From: Diplonema papillatum
Taxonomy: Eukaryota; Euglenozoa; Diplonemea; Diplonemida; Diplonemidae
Assembly (NCBI GenBank): GCA_030068145.1
Contig: JAPJBO010000848.1
Span: forward strand, 35,496-99,495
Direction of reading: 5' to 3'
Length of the DNA: 64,000 nt
Below, one piece after another: positions 1 to 10,347 of the stretch. The first letter of the stretch is position 1; every line of letters begins with the position of its first letter. Under the pieces are notes generated by a model that did not search any database, was not told where the DNA came from, and saw only the letters and a list, made by a program, of their open reading frames with translations. The position numbers and the translations under genes were made by a program.

Positions 1-6
1 TTTTGG

Positions 7-92
7 TCAACGCTGTCGTTTCGGTGGCTTGGGGCGGAGCTGGCAGACCTCCGCAACTTTGTCCCAGTAACCGCGGCTTGTACCACATGGCT
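7..92 (-). CDS. Possible terminal exon of an unidentified minus-strand gene
   Basis: Read on the minus strand, a CAG acceptor is followed by 28 codons ending in TGA. The predicted peptide runs from PCGTSRGYW through AEVCQLRPKPPKRQR. Codons favour G or C in third position, as in the well-supported exons of this window. The reading frame starts with two bases of a split codon. I recognise no family. The rest of the gene would lie upstream, where 93-784 shows nothing else coding, so this could be a chance frame. Confidence 0.25.
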
Positions 93-394
93 CTGCCCAG
101 CGCCTCCCGGCGCCTTCGCGCGCACACGGTGCACTAGTCAAGGAATTTACCTTGACTAGTAAAAATGACTAGTGCACTAGTAAAAACACTAGTCAACTTT
201 TTCTCATTAGTAAAATGACTAGTCAAAACACCTGTTGTAAGTACCACCCCCCCCCCTTCCACCTATCTTTCCTGGAAACGCTGTGTTTTGCGTTTTTCCG
301 ACCTTTCGTTATTTTGCCCCTCGGCCGACCCCCGGTTTGCAGATTCAGACCGTCGTCTAACGAATCCCCTGCCTCTTTCATTCTTTTGTTCTTT
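93..394. repeat. ACTAGT palindromic short repeats and low-complexity tract
   Basis: Between 134 and 232 the motif ACTAGTCAA and its complement recur about six times in both orientations, so the stretch can fold on itself. The remainder is C-rich and T-rich low-complexity sequence. No gene is seen. Confidence 0.6.
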
Positions 395-672
395 TTTTGG
401 CAGGGTACCAGGGAAAGCCTGCTACACGGGAGCCAAGCTTCAGGTGTTCGGCGGTACTGCAGAGCCACGGGCCTACGGGCCAAGTGGCTACCGATTTCCC
501 AAACTAAAGCATCAAGGCTTGACGCACCTTGGGGCTTGGCGCTCGCGCTGAACACAAGCTCGTCGAGACGGTCAGCCGCAGGGCAGAGCGGACGGGGTTG
601 CGGCACTGTGCTGCCTCCGACTCAAGCTTTGCAAGCTGTGGTTGACCGTCACGTTCCTGGACCAGGAGCGGC
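395..672 (+). repeat. Dispersed repeat family A, copy 1 (about 275 bp)
   Basis: Near-identical sequence recurs at 8629-8777 (minus, partial), 23957-24216 (minus) and 56744-57012 (plus). The full copies start near a GGTACC or GGAACC motif and end in a short palindrome (TTCCTGGACCAGGA) followed by a long CTT/T-rich tract, at 663-710 here. A simple-sequence tail at one fixed end suggests a SINE-like retroposed unit, but I find no clear A or B box. The weak open frames through it change between copies, so it is not a gene. Confidence 0.75.
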
Positions 673-784
673 CTTTTTCTTCTTCTTTCTTCTTCTTTTT
701 TTTTTTTGGGGGGGGGGGGGGCAGCGCTCTTGTTAAGGATCAGCCACTTTGGCGGATGGCCGGATAAACCAGACCCCCCCCCCC

Positions 785-2033
785 TAGGGCTATGTAGGAT
801 GGAAACGTTGGAAACGTTTCCGTTTCCGTTTCCGTTTCCGTTTCCTTCTTTTTGGCGGTGGATGGAAACGCCGTTTCTTTTCAAAAGAAACGGCTGGTAT
901 GCCACCAGTATACTTGCTGAAGGTCCGACCGGAAATGTGTTCCGAACGGCGGACCCCGCAATCCAGTGGGAAACCATGGACAAGGAGGCTCCGAAAAAGA
1001 GGGAGGAATGAAGCATAAGAGTTGCGACCGCGTGGAGCAGACGCAACCACACGCATCCGGTTGTGATGACTTGAGGTCTGCAGCTCTTTATACCAATGGC
1101 TGTTGTGGCGACGATGCTCTGTTAGGCCGGTTGGCCAACGCGCTGAAGACGATCGAGAAAGCACATCCGCTTCCAATAATAGGCTATACAGATACGATCG
1201 TTCAGGACAGCGGGAGCACCGCCGCGCCACAGGCTACAAGACCGGGGTTTTTCGGCGGCGAAAGACAAAGAGGGAGTGCAATCAGCATCAGGAGGTGAGA
1301 AGGGCACACGTATGCCGGGGCAATGTTAAACCCGCCAGAAAAGCGATGGCCACGCAGTAACGTGTGCGTCATCGCTTGCCACAGTGCACCTTGCATACGA
1401 CGACGGGTGGCAACCGTCACCGGAAGGGGCACCATCGGGCGGTGTTGTCGGAGCATAGACAGCGACGGCAGGAAGAACCCCACCGACAATGCAGAAGAGG
1501 ACGGCAGATTCAAAAACCCCCACTCGGCACGGCCGCCGATACAAGTAAACATGAGAACGCGGGTTGGAAGCAGCAGAGGACGAAGTGGTAGGCACAGAAG
1601 AGTGGAATCTGGTGTCAGAAAACCTCAGCATCCGCATGTGATTACATTCTGCATCATTAGCTTGTGGTTACCTATTTGCTCGTGTCAGATCGCCGACGAA
1701 AGAAAGCGGTGAGCATCAGCGACTGCTCTGCACAAACGAAGCCGCGACGACACACAAGAAGGGGCCGAGACGGAGGAAGAGAAGTGCCTGCTGGTAGATC
1801 AAAAGAAGAAGGTGATACCGCCCTCTGAAAGGAAAGCCAAAATTTGGCTGGAAACGGACACCCGACAGACACACAGAAGGACCCGCGAAGTGGTTATCCT
1901 ATAGGACCCCTCAGCATGAGGAGCCTACCGGCGTTTCTTTTAAAAGAAACGGAAACGTTTCCGTTTCCGTTTCCGTTTCCATATTTCGAAAAAACTAAAA
2001 GAAACGGCGTTTCCATCCAACTTAGCCGGGCCC
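785..2033. mobile_element. Foldback-type element 1 with GTTTCC-repeat termini
   Basis: The outer ends are inverted copies: GGCTATGTAGGATGGAAACG on the left, and its near-complement ending at about 2025 on the right. A perfect 22-bp inverted repeat lies at 860-881 and 1997-2018. Each end carries a GTTTCC hexamer array (about 811-846 and 1953-1980) and a small hairpin (ACGCCGTTTCTTTT with its complement). Inverted ends built of short direct subrepeats are typical of foldback elements. The 1.0-kb interior has only short frames (for example 966-1298 plus) and no recognisable transposase, so it is probably non-autonomous. Confidence 0.6.
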
Positions 2034-3597
2034 CCCCCTCTACAGTGCAGTTGCCTTGGAGGCTGGGTGGTCAAATTCTCCAAGGTGAAATGGTCAAAAT
2101 TCCCTGCCAAAAGTGGGCCCACAAAATTTTTCCAAAGTGTGGTATTTGGGGTATTTGGGGCAGTAGTAGTAGTAGTATGTGTCGTCTGCCGAAGCAGCCG
2201 GAGACAGCAGGCGCAGGGGGCAGGTCTTGCTTTACAATTATCTTCTTCATGGAGACCCGCCCCCGGCAATCCCGACTGTCCAATCACTGTCAAGAAAGGT
2301 TTGTGCCCTATAGTGATGAGGTGGTTGACCAGGCCCCCACGAAGCCTTATACACAACACGGCTACAACACGAGGATGCAGCCCTGCTTAGGTGTGCACTC
2401 AGCCATCACAGGGCCTCAGATCTCGCTACTTGACCTGACACAGCTGCCACCCAGAAGGCCGCAGCAGTAACCTTCGCAATGAAGGCACGCGCGGCTGAGT
2501 GTATGTAGGCGGTATTTGGGGCAAAAAAAAAATTTTTTTTTCTGACCGCCCACCGTGGTGACCACCTTAGAGTGTGACAGGTAGCGTCTCCCCCCTCCAC
2601 AGTGAAAATAGCCTGAGGGGGGGGGGGGGGGGGGGGGGTCAGCCGGCTGATGGATGGATGGATGGTTCTTAACAAGATGCCTGGGGGGGGCGGGGGGGAG
2701 GAACGGAGTGGAGGTGGGGAGAATCGCGGAATTCGGGATTTTTCTTCTAGCTACACTCTGGCGCCCGAAGAGATTTTGAGTCGTAACTAACCAGCCAAAT
2801 CGAATGGCAAATAGCGCGACCGGGCACGACCAAGCGGAAAGGAGACATACACCAACCTACCAATATTGCATGCTCCGCAGGCACCGAGAGGATGGGAGCA
2901 GAGGGGCCGCCGGGTGCTCCAATTGACGGAGGCTCCAGGGGGGGGGGGGGGGGAGCAACAAACAAAGCGGGTCTTTTGGTCGTTGAACGCTTCCGGGACT
3001 AACCCTGGACACATGTGACTCATCTGTGTTTCGTGTGGGTTGCAGCACACTGCACCCCATTAAGAGTCTGCAACCGGCGGGCAGGCGCATCGGTACCTCC
3101 TGCAGGCAGGGTTGCCTCTTCAACCCAGCGCTACAGCCGTCCAAAGTTTGACTCCTCCGGCAACTACCACTCTGCCCATGGCCGGGTGAAAAGGTGCCAA
3201 CGTGCCTCCTCTCCTTTCGAATCCGGCAACCCCCGGTTCTCAAACTGAGATGCGCGGGGCTCTCAAAAGTCACTCCTTGCATCTCTCTGTTCACGCGCCT
3301 TTTTTTTTCTCAACTACGATATCCGGGGAGAGTGGGTGGGTGGGTGGGTGGGTGGGTGGGGGCACGGATTCAGACCAGAACGTAGGGATGCGAAAGATCA
3401 AAAAAAAAAGGGGGGGGGGGGGGCAAAAGAAATGTGAAAACGGGTTTTACCTAGAGGCTTTTCGTGTTATTTTGCAAATGCTTTGAGCTATCTTTGTGTC
3501 TGTGCTTTCAGTCGTCTAAGACACCAATCAACAAGGAAGGCTCAAAAGGAAAAAGGTTTGTGCCCGAAAAAAAGATCCGGGGTGGGGGAATTTTGCA
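2034..3597. other. Non-coding stretch with homopolymers and repeat fragments
   Basis: It contains a GTA-repeat-linked segment (2164-2240) that recurs inverted at 28861-28925, G homopolymers near 2620 and 2940, a GGGT array near 3340, and a fragment of repeat family C (about 2965-3060). I see no gene. Confidence 0.6.
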
Positions 3598-3775
3598 AAA
3601 ACGTGCTTGGGATGGATATGTGCTCAGGTTCGACCAGCCACGTGTGTCGGTCTTTTTAAGCCACGGACACACGAGGCTGTTCATCATCAGCGCAGAACCT
3701 GAGGGTCTGCAGACAGGACAGCGGTTTGGCACGCGGCTCTTCGAAACTCTTCACAGCCAGGACCACCCAGAAAGC
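3598..3775 (+). repeat. Dispersed repeat family B, copy 1
   Basis: The segment beginning near GTGCTTGGGATGG and running through CTGCAGACAGGACAGCGG recurs at about 7265-7425 (partial), 7556-7775 and 19945-20130, all plus strand. Copies differ by scattered substitutions and keep no common reading frame. Confidence 0.7.
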
Positions 3776-5257
3776 ACTTCTGAATATAGCCGCCACCCGA
3801 AGAATGGAAATACGCGATTGTACACGCATCATCAATGTTTTACAAACAGTGACGACCATACTAAAAGTGTCAAACGCGGGTACGGTGCCTAAAACGATTC
3901 GCGTACAATTCCGCCGTTCTAGCTCTATTAGCCACCTCGCCAGGAGGTTGCGCCACTCCTGCAGAGGTTTTCGTTCTCCGAACTGGAATCCTGTTCCTCA
4001 CACATTGCATGTGGGCCTCGTGAAACAGCACTTCCAGCTGCGACACTGCAACGCTCTACGTGTCATTTGTGTGCACACGTGGGTGCGAAAGTCCATGGCT
4101 TAAAGTGGGTAACGTCTGAAACGAAGTATAGCTCACGGGTCACTTTCACCAGTCGGCTTTGAGCGTCCGGCGCGCTGCTTGGGTCCTGTGACTCCGAAGG
4201 GTGAGTGGGGCGGGATCCTTCGGGAGACGGAAAGAGCGTGGGTGGTTTTCAGCTTCTCCATCAGGCACTCGGCTCAAGACTTCTGTTTACATCTTGTGGT
4301 GTTGGCCGCACGGGGTTTTCGGCTCATCGCAATAGCTGAGTGTCTTTAGCGGCACATTTCTCCCGAGGATGTGGCAAGCACTCACTGTGCAATGAGCTTG
4401 GCCTGACTAGCTGCTCAAACTCCTGGTGCAAGCATCTGTCACGCCACAGTTTTGAGTCCTGTTCCGAGACTCGCTCGCACGGGGAAGTGGCGCGAATCAC
4501 TTGTCGCAAGCTTGGTGTGTATGTGTCTGAGTGTGTAGAATTCAATGACCGTAACACCTGACGCGGAGTATAGCTAGGCGGTGTGTATGTGTGGGTGGGT
4601 GTGTCGGATACCCTCTCGTTTAGGCCTTGGCATGCCGGAGGTTTCAGGAGGTCAGCTCGCGTGGGAAAAAGAGAAGGAAAAAAGAAGAAGGAAACATCTA
4701 CAACCCCCCCCCCCCCCCCGGAATGAAAGCGCGAGCGGACAAGATTAGTTAAAAAAGTGTATAGAAGGGCGGCGGAGGGACTGGCAGCCCTCGCGTGTCT
4801 CCCCTCCCAAAGTTGGGATTAATTTGTGTTCGCAGGGACCTTACAGCAGAGGTTTCGGAAGTCCGACATGAAAAACTGTGAAAGACATTGAGAACCAGGC
4901 CACACGGCTTTCTTGCACTGCCTCGTCAGAATGGAAGGCCCGACGTACACAGTTGGAGTCGTCAGTCGCCGAAGACTAGTGTACAAGACTAGTAGGGGAA
5001 GGCAGCAGTGCCGTAGAAAGGGTAGGATAGTGGAGTCGGCCGATTCTTCGTTTTGTTGTGGCAGAGATTCGCCTCCCACACACTGGCCCCTTTCCCGAAG
5101 GTACTACCCAGTGATGCCAACCCAGCGTTGCAAACGTACGTTTGACAAGATTGATCAAGCGCAAACGTTTGACAAACGTGCAAACAAGACGTTTGTTTGT
5201 CGACAACCCGGTCTGTACACAGTACACGACCGTCGATGGCACTTCTTTACGTGGCCG
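3776..5257. other. Non-coding stretch
   Basis: No exon-like segment was found on either strand. There is a polyC tract near 4705 and a GGTAACACCTGA-like motif near 4550 that recurs near 33280 and 33680 beside TG-rich DNA. Confidence 0.5.
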
Positions 5258-5555
5258 AGTTTTGAACAGAGCATCTATTTGGTACCGGAAAGTAGGTGCG
5301 AGATCAGACAAAACGGGGTTTTGCTTTTCATGTTATTCTGCAGATGCTTTGAGCTTTCTTGTGTTTAGGGCTCTAGAGAAGGCAGGCGCGTCATGCTGTT
5401 TACGTCTGCCGGTTGGTCGGTATCCCCTTTAGATTTCCCCCCGTTTCATTTTCAGGTTAGGAACTCTGATCAGCCACCAAAACACGCTGCCTACGCCCTC
5501 TATGCCGCGGCGCGATACATTGTAGGGCAACCCGCAAGATTGTTAGTACCTACCC
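5258..5555 (+). repeat. Dispersed repeat families F and E, adjacent copies
   Basis: Family F (about 5258-5325, GAGCATCTATTTGGTACCGG and following) recurs near 25815, 51478 and 58735, usually next to an AG microsatellite. Family E (about 5400-5550) recurs at 8465-8640, 18330-18415, 37300-37445 and 50495-50645, ending in GGGCAACCCGCAAGATTG. Confidence 0.65.
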
Positions 5556-6013
5556 CCTCTCCAGTGAGCATGTCACCTCTTTTTGGGAGAATTCCACTGG
5601 TGGGTGACATACCAAAGGGAGACGGCATACCTAACAGGTTGGCAGAGGCACACCGTCATCTGAGCCTAGGCTGAGGCGGCAAGCACAGAATGAACGAGAG
5701 TTCTGACAAACCCGTCACAGAGAAAGCAGGCCGGCGGCACTCTTCGTCGAAGGTTAAGCTTCTCCTGAGGCTTTCTGAGACCCTTGACGATTTTTCGTTG
5801 ATATGTTCTGTTGCCTTTCAGAGGTCGCTACTGCTGGGAGAAGCTTAGTTTGGGGGGGCTTCAAAAGAACAAATAAAACCTTTTGGTTGCTTCGGCGGAG
5901 AAGAAGAAAAAGAAGTAACGAGGAATAATGGAGAAGGCACGAATGGGGGAGGGTGGGGTGGGGAATCTATGGAAACAGATCGCGAAGATTGCCTATAGCG
6001 GCGCGAGAAACCT

Positions 6014-6059
<46 letters not shown>

Positions 6060-6611
6060 GCTTCGAAACTGGTCAACAGCAATCAGGACGCTTTTTAAAT
6101 GAAGGCAAGAAAAAAAGAAGAAGAAGTGCGCAGGTTTGTTAGAATTCTTAAGAAAATATTGGGGGGGGCGGGAGGTTGCAAAAATTAGCAGAAGCAACGC
6201 AAGTGAGAGAGAGAGAAAGAAAGAGAGAAGATAAAACTCCTTTTGTTGAGACACCCAACGCGGGTTGACGGTGGTGCTTTTTCGTCGCTCCGCGCCTGTT
6301 CTCTCTCTTCTTAGGGCCCGCCTTTCTCATGCAGCACGCTTCTATTGTTGGCTTTTTGTTTCCCCAATACAGTGCCGGCTTTCCCTTATCATCATCATAG
6401 GAGGGCCAAGCAAAAAGACTGCCCCCGTGCTGCTTCCGGAAAAGAATGACGTGGGGGTACGTGGTTCGTTAAAGTCACACCCGAAAAGCGGGTGTGCCAC
6501 CTCTGTTTACTCTGGACGTTTAGCTCTAGCTTCTGACGCTGGACTCGACCGTGTGTACATTAGGTTTTCGACTCTCTGGAGCAGCACAAACTCAAGAGAT
6601 CGAGTCAACTA
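5556..6611. other. Non-coding stretch with AG microsatellite
   Basis: An (AG)n tract lies at 6015-6057, with shorter AG runs near 6205. The rest carries only short unrelated frames. No gene is seen. Confidence 0.55.
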
Positions 6612-6752
6612 TACCCCGTGGTAATTTTTCTGTCACCTCCGGCTTCATCCCTTGAACACGAAGCGAGACTAAAGGATCGTTAGACCATGCCTTCACACCG
6701 AGGATCGGTACTGAAGATCGTGTATCGAGCAAGCTTTTACCCTTATGCTCTA
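6612..6752 (-). rRNA. Fragment of nuclear large-subunit rRNA (inverted pseudogene copy)
   Basis: The minus strand reads AGCATAAGGGTAAAAGC through CTTCAGTACCGATC and GGAGGTGACAGAAAAATTAC, then stops within the universally conserved TTACCACAGGGATAAC segment of domain V. The same stretch, with several base differences, begins the larger plus-strand fragment at 10049. At 141 nt and cut abruptly at both ends, it is a relic rather than a working rRNA gene. A short stable rRNA piece of a fragmented LSU cannot be excluded from sequence alone. Confidence 0.75.
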
Positions 6753-7555
6753 CGCGAGATTTCTGTTCCCGCTGAGTTTGCAGTGCCTTTCAAAAACTCT
6801 TCTCAAGCGGACATGCTTTTTGACAAAAGCAAGGAAACGGGACTGGGGATGGGATGCAGCTTCGGGTCAGACCCTGTTTCTTACCAACGCGAGGCCCGGG
6901 GAGTCCTTGTATCTTGCGCGGCACACATGTCCGAAAGCAAGCAAGGATATAGCAATGACACGCACCCAGTCTGCCTCTGTTCTTTCACCGTGTGCGGAGG
7001 CATGTGACCTGAAGTAGTGACACATGACACATTGACGGAACCTGTTGGACGCAGCCGCCTCTTCTTGGAGTTAAAGTTCGCTTGAGATTCCGGGATTTCA
7101 AGGTTTCCGGGTGACCTTTGTTAAACGGGTTCTCGCTTTGCGGGAAGGGTTGACCCTTGGAAGGCTTCACGCGGGGCAGGGTGAACTATCCTGGGAGAGC
7201 TGCACTTTCTTCGTTTAGGATGCGAAAAGGTATCGTACGCATTCGCTCGTTCATCTGCACGGCAGAGGGGAACCACGACTTCAAGCCACTGAGGCGGACA
7301 TTCTCATCAGCGCGGATCCTCTGCAGACAGGACAGCGGCGTGAGACTGGTCTGCCAGGCGGCTGTTCGTAGCTCGCCACAGACCGAGACCGCCCGTGCTA
7401 CTAGAGCACAGGCATATCCGTCACGGAGAGAGGGGGCCCCTACAACCGTGGGGGGGAATGGTTAGGCAGTACTCTCTGCCCTTTCATGCGCGTTGTGATG
7501 CTAGCATCCAGTCTTCTTGGGAGAAGAAAAGAGGGGGGGGGGGGGGGGGGTTTGC
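6753..7555. other. Non-coding stretch with family D and partial family B repeats
   Basis: A 55-bp family D copy lies at about 7065-7120 (AAAGTTCGCTTGAGATTCCG onwards). Related copies occur near 8003, 15085, 15948, 17877, 23697 and 46424. A truncated family B copy lies at about 7265-7425. No gene is seen. Confidence 0.55.
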
Positions 7556-7775
7556 AAGAACGTGCTTGGAATGGGTATGTGCTCAACACCGCACTGGTCC
7601 CGTCTGCGCCGTGTTTCGGTCCTTTACGCCACGGACACATAAGGCGGACCATCATCAGCGCGGAACCTGAGTGTCTGCAGACAGGACTGCGGTGTGAGTC
7701 TGGTTTGTCAGGCGGCTGTTCGTAGCTCGTCACAGCCAGGACCACCCGTGCTACTAGAGCACAGGCGAATCCAGA
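7556..7775 (+). repeat. Dispersed repeat family B, copy 3
   Basis: It matches 19945-20130 almost base for base over about 180 bp, including CTGCAGACAGGAC and the trailing CAGGCGGCTGTTCGTAGCTC. It lies just outside the 3' end of the kinesin-PH-SWIRM gene. Confidence 0.75.
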
Positions 7776-7865
7776 GAAGAAAAGAGGGGGGGGACAGAGT
7801 GCGCCGAGCGTGCACACAGCGGAGAACACAGCGGAGAAGGTCGGTGTTGAGAGCAGCGTCGGCCG

Positions 7866-9924
7866 TCAGCGGACGTCGACAGAGTTCGGCTGCGGGATGA
7901 CCTTCTTCGCGATGAAAAAGTCGTGCACCACGCGCGATCGCAGCAAATCTGTTTTCGTATGGTTGTCGGTGATGAACCCGCTTGTCGGTTTGTCCGGGTG
8001 GCCCTTTAAGAGTCTAAGTTCACTTAGAGATCCGGGGTTTACAGTCGGGTGACCATTGTTGTGGAGCTTTTTCATTCGTCAGTCGATTCCCGACCCGCCG
8101 TGTCACTTCATTGCGGGCACAACATGCAAGAAGGCCTGGAAGACATCGGGAGCCGCAGTAGTGCCATTCACAGCACCTTCAATCTGGGTCCGAACCTAAG
8201 CCCGCACTGACCATCCCGCGTGTGTCCTTAGAGCCCATCCTTTCCCGAAGTTACGGCTCCAGTTTGCCGACTTCCCTTACCTACACTGTTGCAGGTGCGA
8301 CTCCTCCGCAGAAACCGGCTACTCTCTCTTCCAGCCTCGTCTCTGGTTGGCGGGCCTTGCTGCCGGCGTCGACACAGGCAGGCGACCTCAGCCTCGCTGT
8401 AGCACCACTCGTTGCATGTTTGTGGAGTCCCCAATTCAATCTCGGAAAAAGACAGGCGCTTCGCTTTTGCTTGTGTGTTTGTGCATGCCGGTTGATCGTT
8501 TTCCCAGTTGTACTTACCCCCGTGTCCATTTCGGGTTGAGAACTCTGATGAACTCTAAAGACACGCTCCCTACGTCCTCTTCGCAGACTTTTCTGCGCAA
8601 TACATTTCGAAGGGCAATCCGCAAGACAACGTGACGGTCAATCACAGCTTGCAAAGCGATTGACTTGAGTCGAAGGCAGCACAGCGCTGCAGAGCGTCCG
8701 CTCTGCCCTGTGGCAGACCGTCTCAACGAGCTTGTGTTCAGCGCGAGCGCCAAGCCCGAAGGTGTGTCATGCCTTGAGACGCCTGTAGCACTAAAAAAAA
8801 ATGCAAACCTAAGGTGGACAAAGTGCGAACGTCGTAGACGGTGACGAAGCCGAGTTGTGCCTTGTGGATGATCTGCGCCTTGATGTTGATGTACTGCGGT
8901 GTGGTGTGTTATGTTGCGGATGGTGGCGTGCGCGAGTGAATATTAGCATGATGTTGAGGGAGAGCATTGCCTCTCGTGCATGTTTGATGCGTGGCAGCCG
9001 GTCTTTTTCGAGGAGGGCGAAATGTTAAACTTATGTGGAGCAAAACCCTGCCTCTCGTGCCTGTGCCTGCTTGATGCTGCCCCAAAAGCCTTCTTCAATT
9101 GACGGAAAGCGAGACGTCGGGTGTCACGTGGCTATCGATTTGTCAAACTGCCAAGCAACTGGAGGCAGCACGCGGGTATTTGTCACTACCTGTCATTTGA
9201 CGTGGTGCACCGTACTTGTCATACGTGTGACAAGTACATGTACTTGTCATAAGCCACGGTCATACGTGTGACAAGTACATGGACTTGTCATAAGCCACGT
9301 AGGTGCACATGCGGGAAATTCTCTCTTTTGCACATCAATTGGCTGAGAAAAGAGTTGTGCATGTCGAGCTTATTTTATCAGGGCCCGTTCAACCGAGAAC
9401 CAAACTCGTAACGAAATGAAGGAAGAATCGAGAAAACGAGGAACACGTGGTTTCTTGTAATCCTGCAAGTAATCCGCTGGGTGCGCGGAGGGTACGAACA
9501 ATGGAGGTGGCCGTCGAGAAGTCAGTTGGACAGTTGAATCATCGCCAGAATCGTGTGGGGTAAACCAAAGCTTTGATCGTCAACTTCCGAATGATGCAGT
9601 TACTATTCGAGCATGACATTTGTCGGAAGACCAAATAAAAGAACCATCCACAACTGGGTCATTGTCTGAGCTCATTTTATTGAAGAACGAAGAAGTTCGG
9701 AGGCACAGCAGGCAGGCTTTCTTGTTAGAGCTCCTCTCGGTTAGCGTCTTATACGACGAAAACGACAGCGCGGCGTACCTGAACGGGCGTGATGTGGTTC
9801 TCACTGCAGAGTTCGGCTTCTTCGGCCATCAGCCGGTCATAGCCCTGTCGGCTCGTAATATCCAGCGGCTCCCCCCACTGCATTGTCGGAGGTGGCGCGC
9901 TCGACTTGGCGCCGATCAGCTTTT
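7866..9924 (-). CDS. Exons 7 to 9: C-terminal ADA2-type SWIRM domain
   Basis: Exon 7 (9924-9779) contains PLDITSRQGYDRLMAEEAEL followed by CSENHITPVQ. Exon 8 (8893-8809) contains YINIKAQIIHKAQLGFVTVY. Exon 9 (7948-7866) contains LLRSRVVHDFFIAKKV, then a TGA. This matches the SWIRM domain that ends ADA2 transcriptional adaptors (PLxLTGxPG, L-x-x-x-E-x-x-LC, YLxxK, DVNKTRKIYDF). In ADA2 it follows ZZ and SANT domains; none is seen here, and a PH domain precedes it instead. Whether exon 7 could be reached from another upstream exon should be tested, because the intron before it is long and rearranged. Confidence 0.8.
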
Positions 9925-10224
9925 CTGCGGGGCGGGTGGTGTGTTTAACTAGGCTGCAGTCGCACAACAGTACAGAACCTTCGACACGCTTTCTACACTA
10001 CTCTATAAAACACGGAACATCGTCAACGTACGGCTCTTCCTAAGTTTGCAGCATAAGGGTAAAAGTTTACTCGATACGCCATCTTCAGTACCGATCCTCG
10101 GTGTGAAAGCATGGCCTAACGATCCTTTGGTCTCGCTTCATGTTCAAGGGATGAAGCCGGAGGTGACAGAAAAATTACCACAGGGATAACTGGCTTGTGG
10201 CAGCCAAGCGTTCATAGCGACGTT

Positions 10225-10256
<32 letters not shown>

Positions 10257-10303
10257 ACCTAGACAAGCAGAATGTCTAAGGGTTGGATTGTTCACCCACT
10301 AAC

Positions 10304-10347
<44 letters not shown>

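Noticed and set aside
966-1712. Plus frames inside the first foldback element as a transposase
   Set aside because: Short, in different frames, and without any recognisable catalytic motif.
811-1983. Telomere-like GTTTCC arrays
   Set aside because: Short, internal, and part of an inverted-repeat element; not a known telomere unit.
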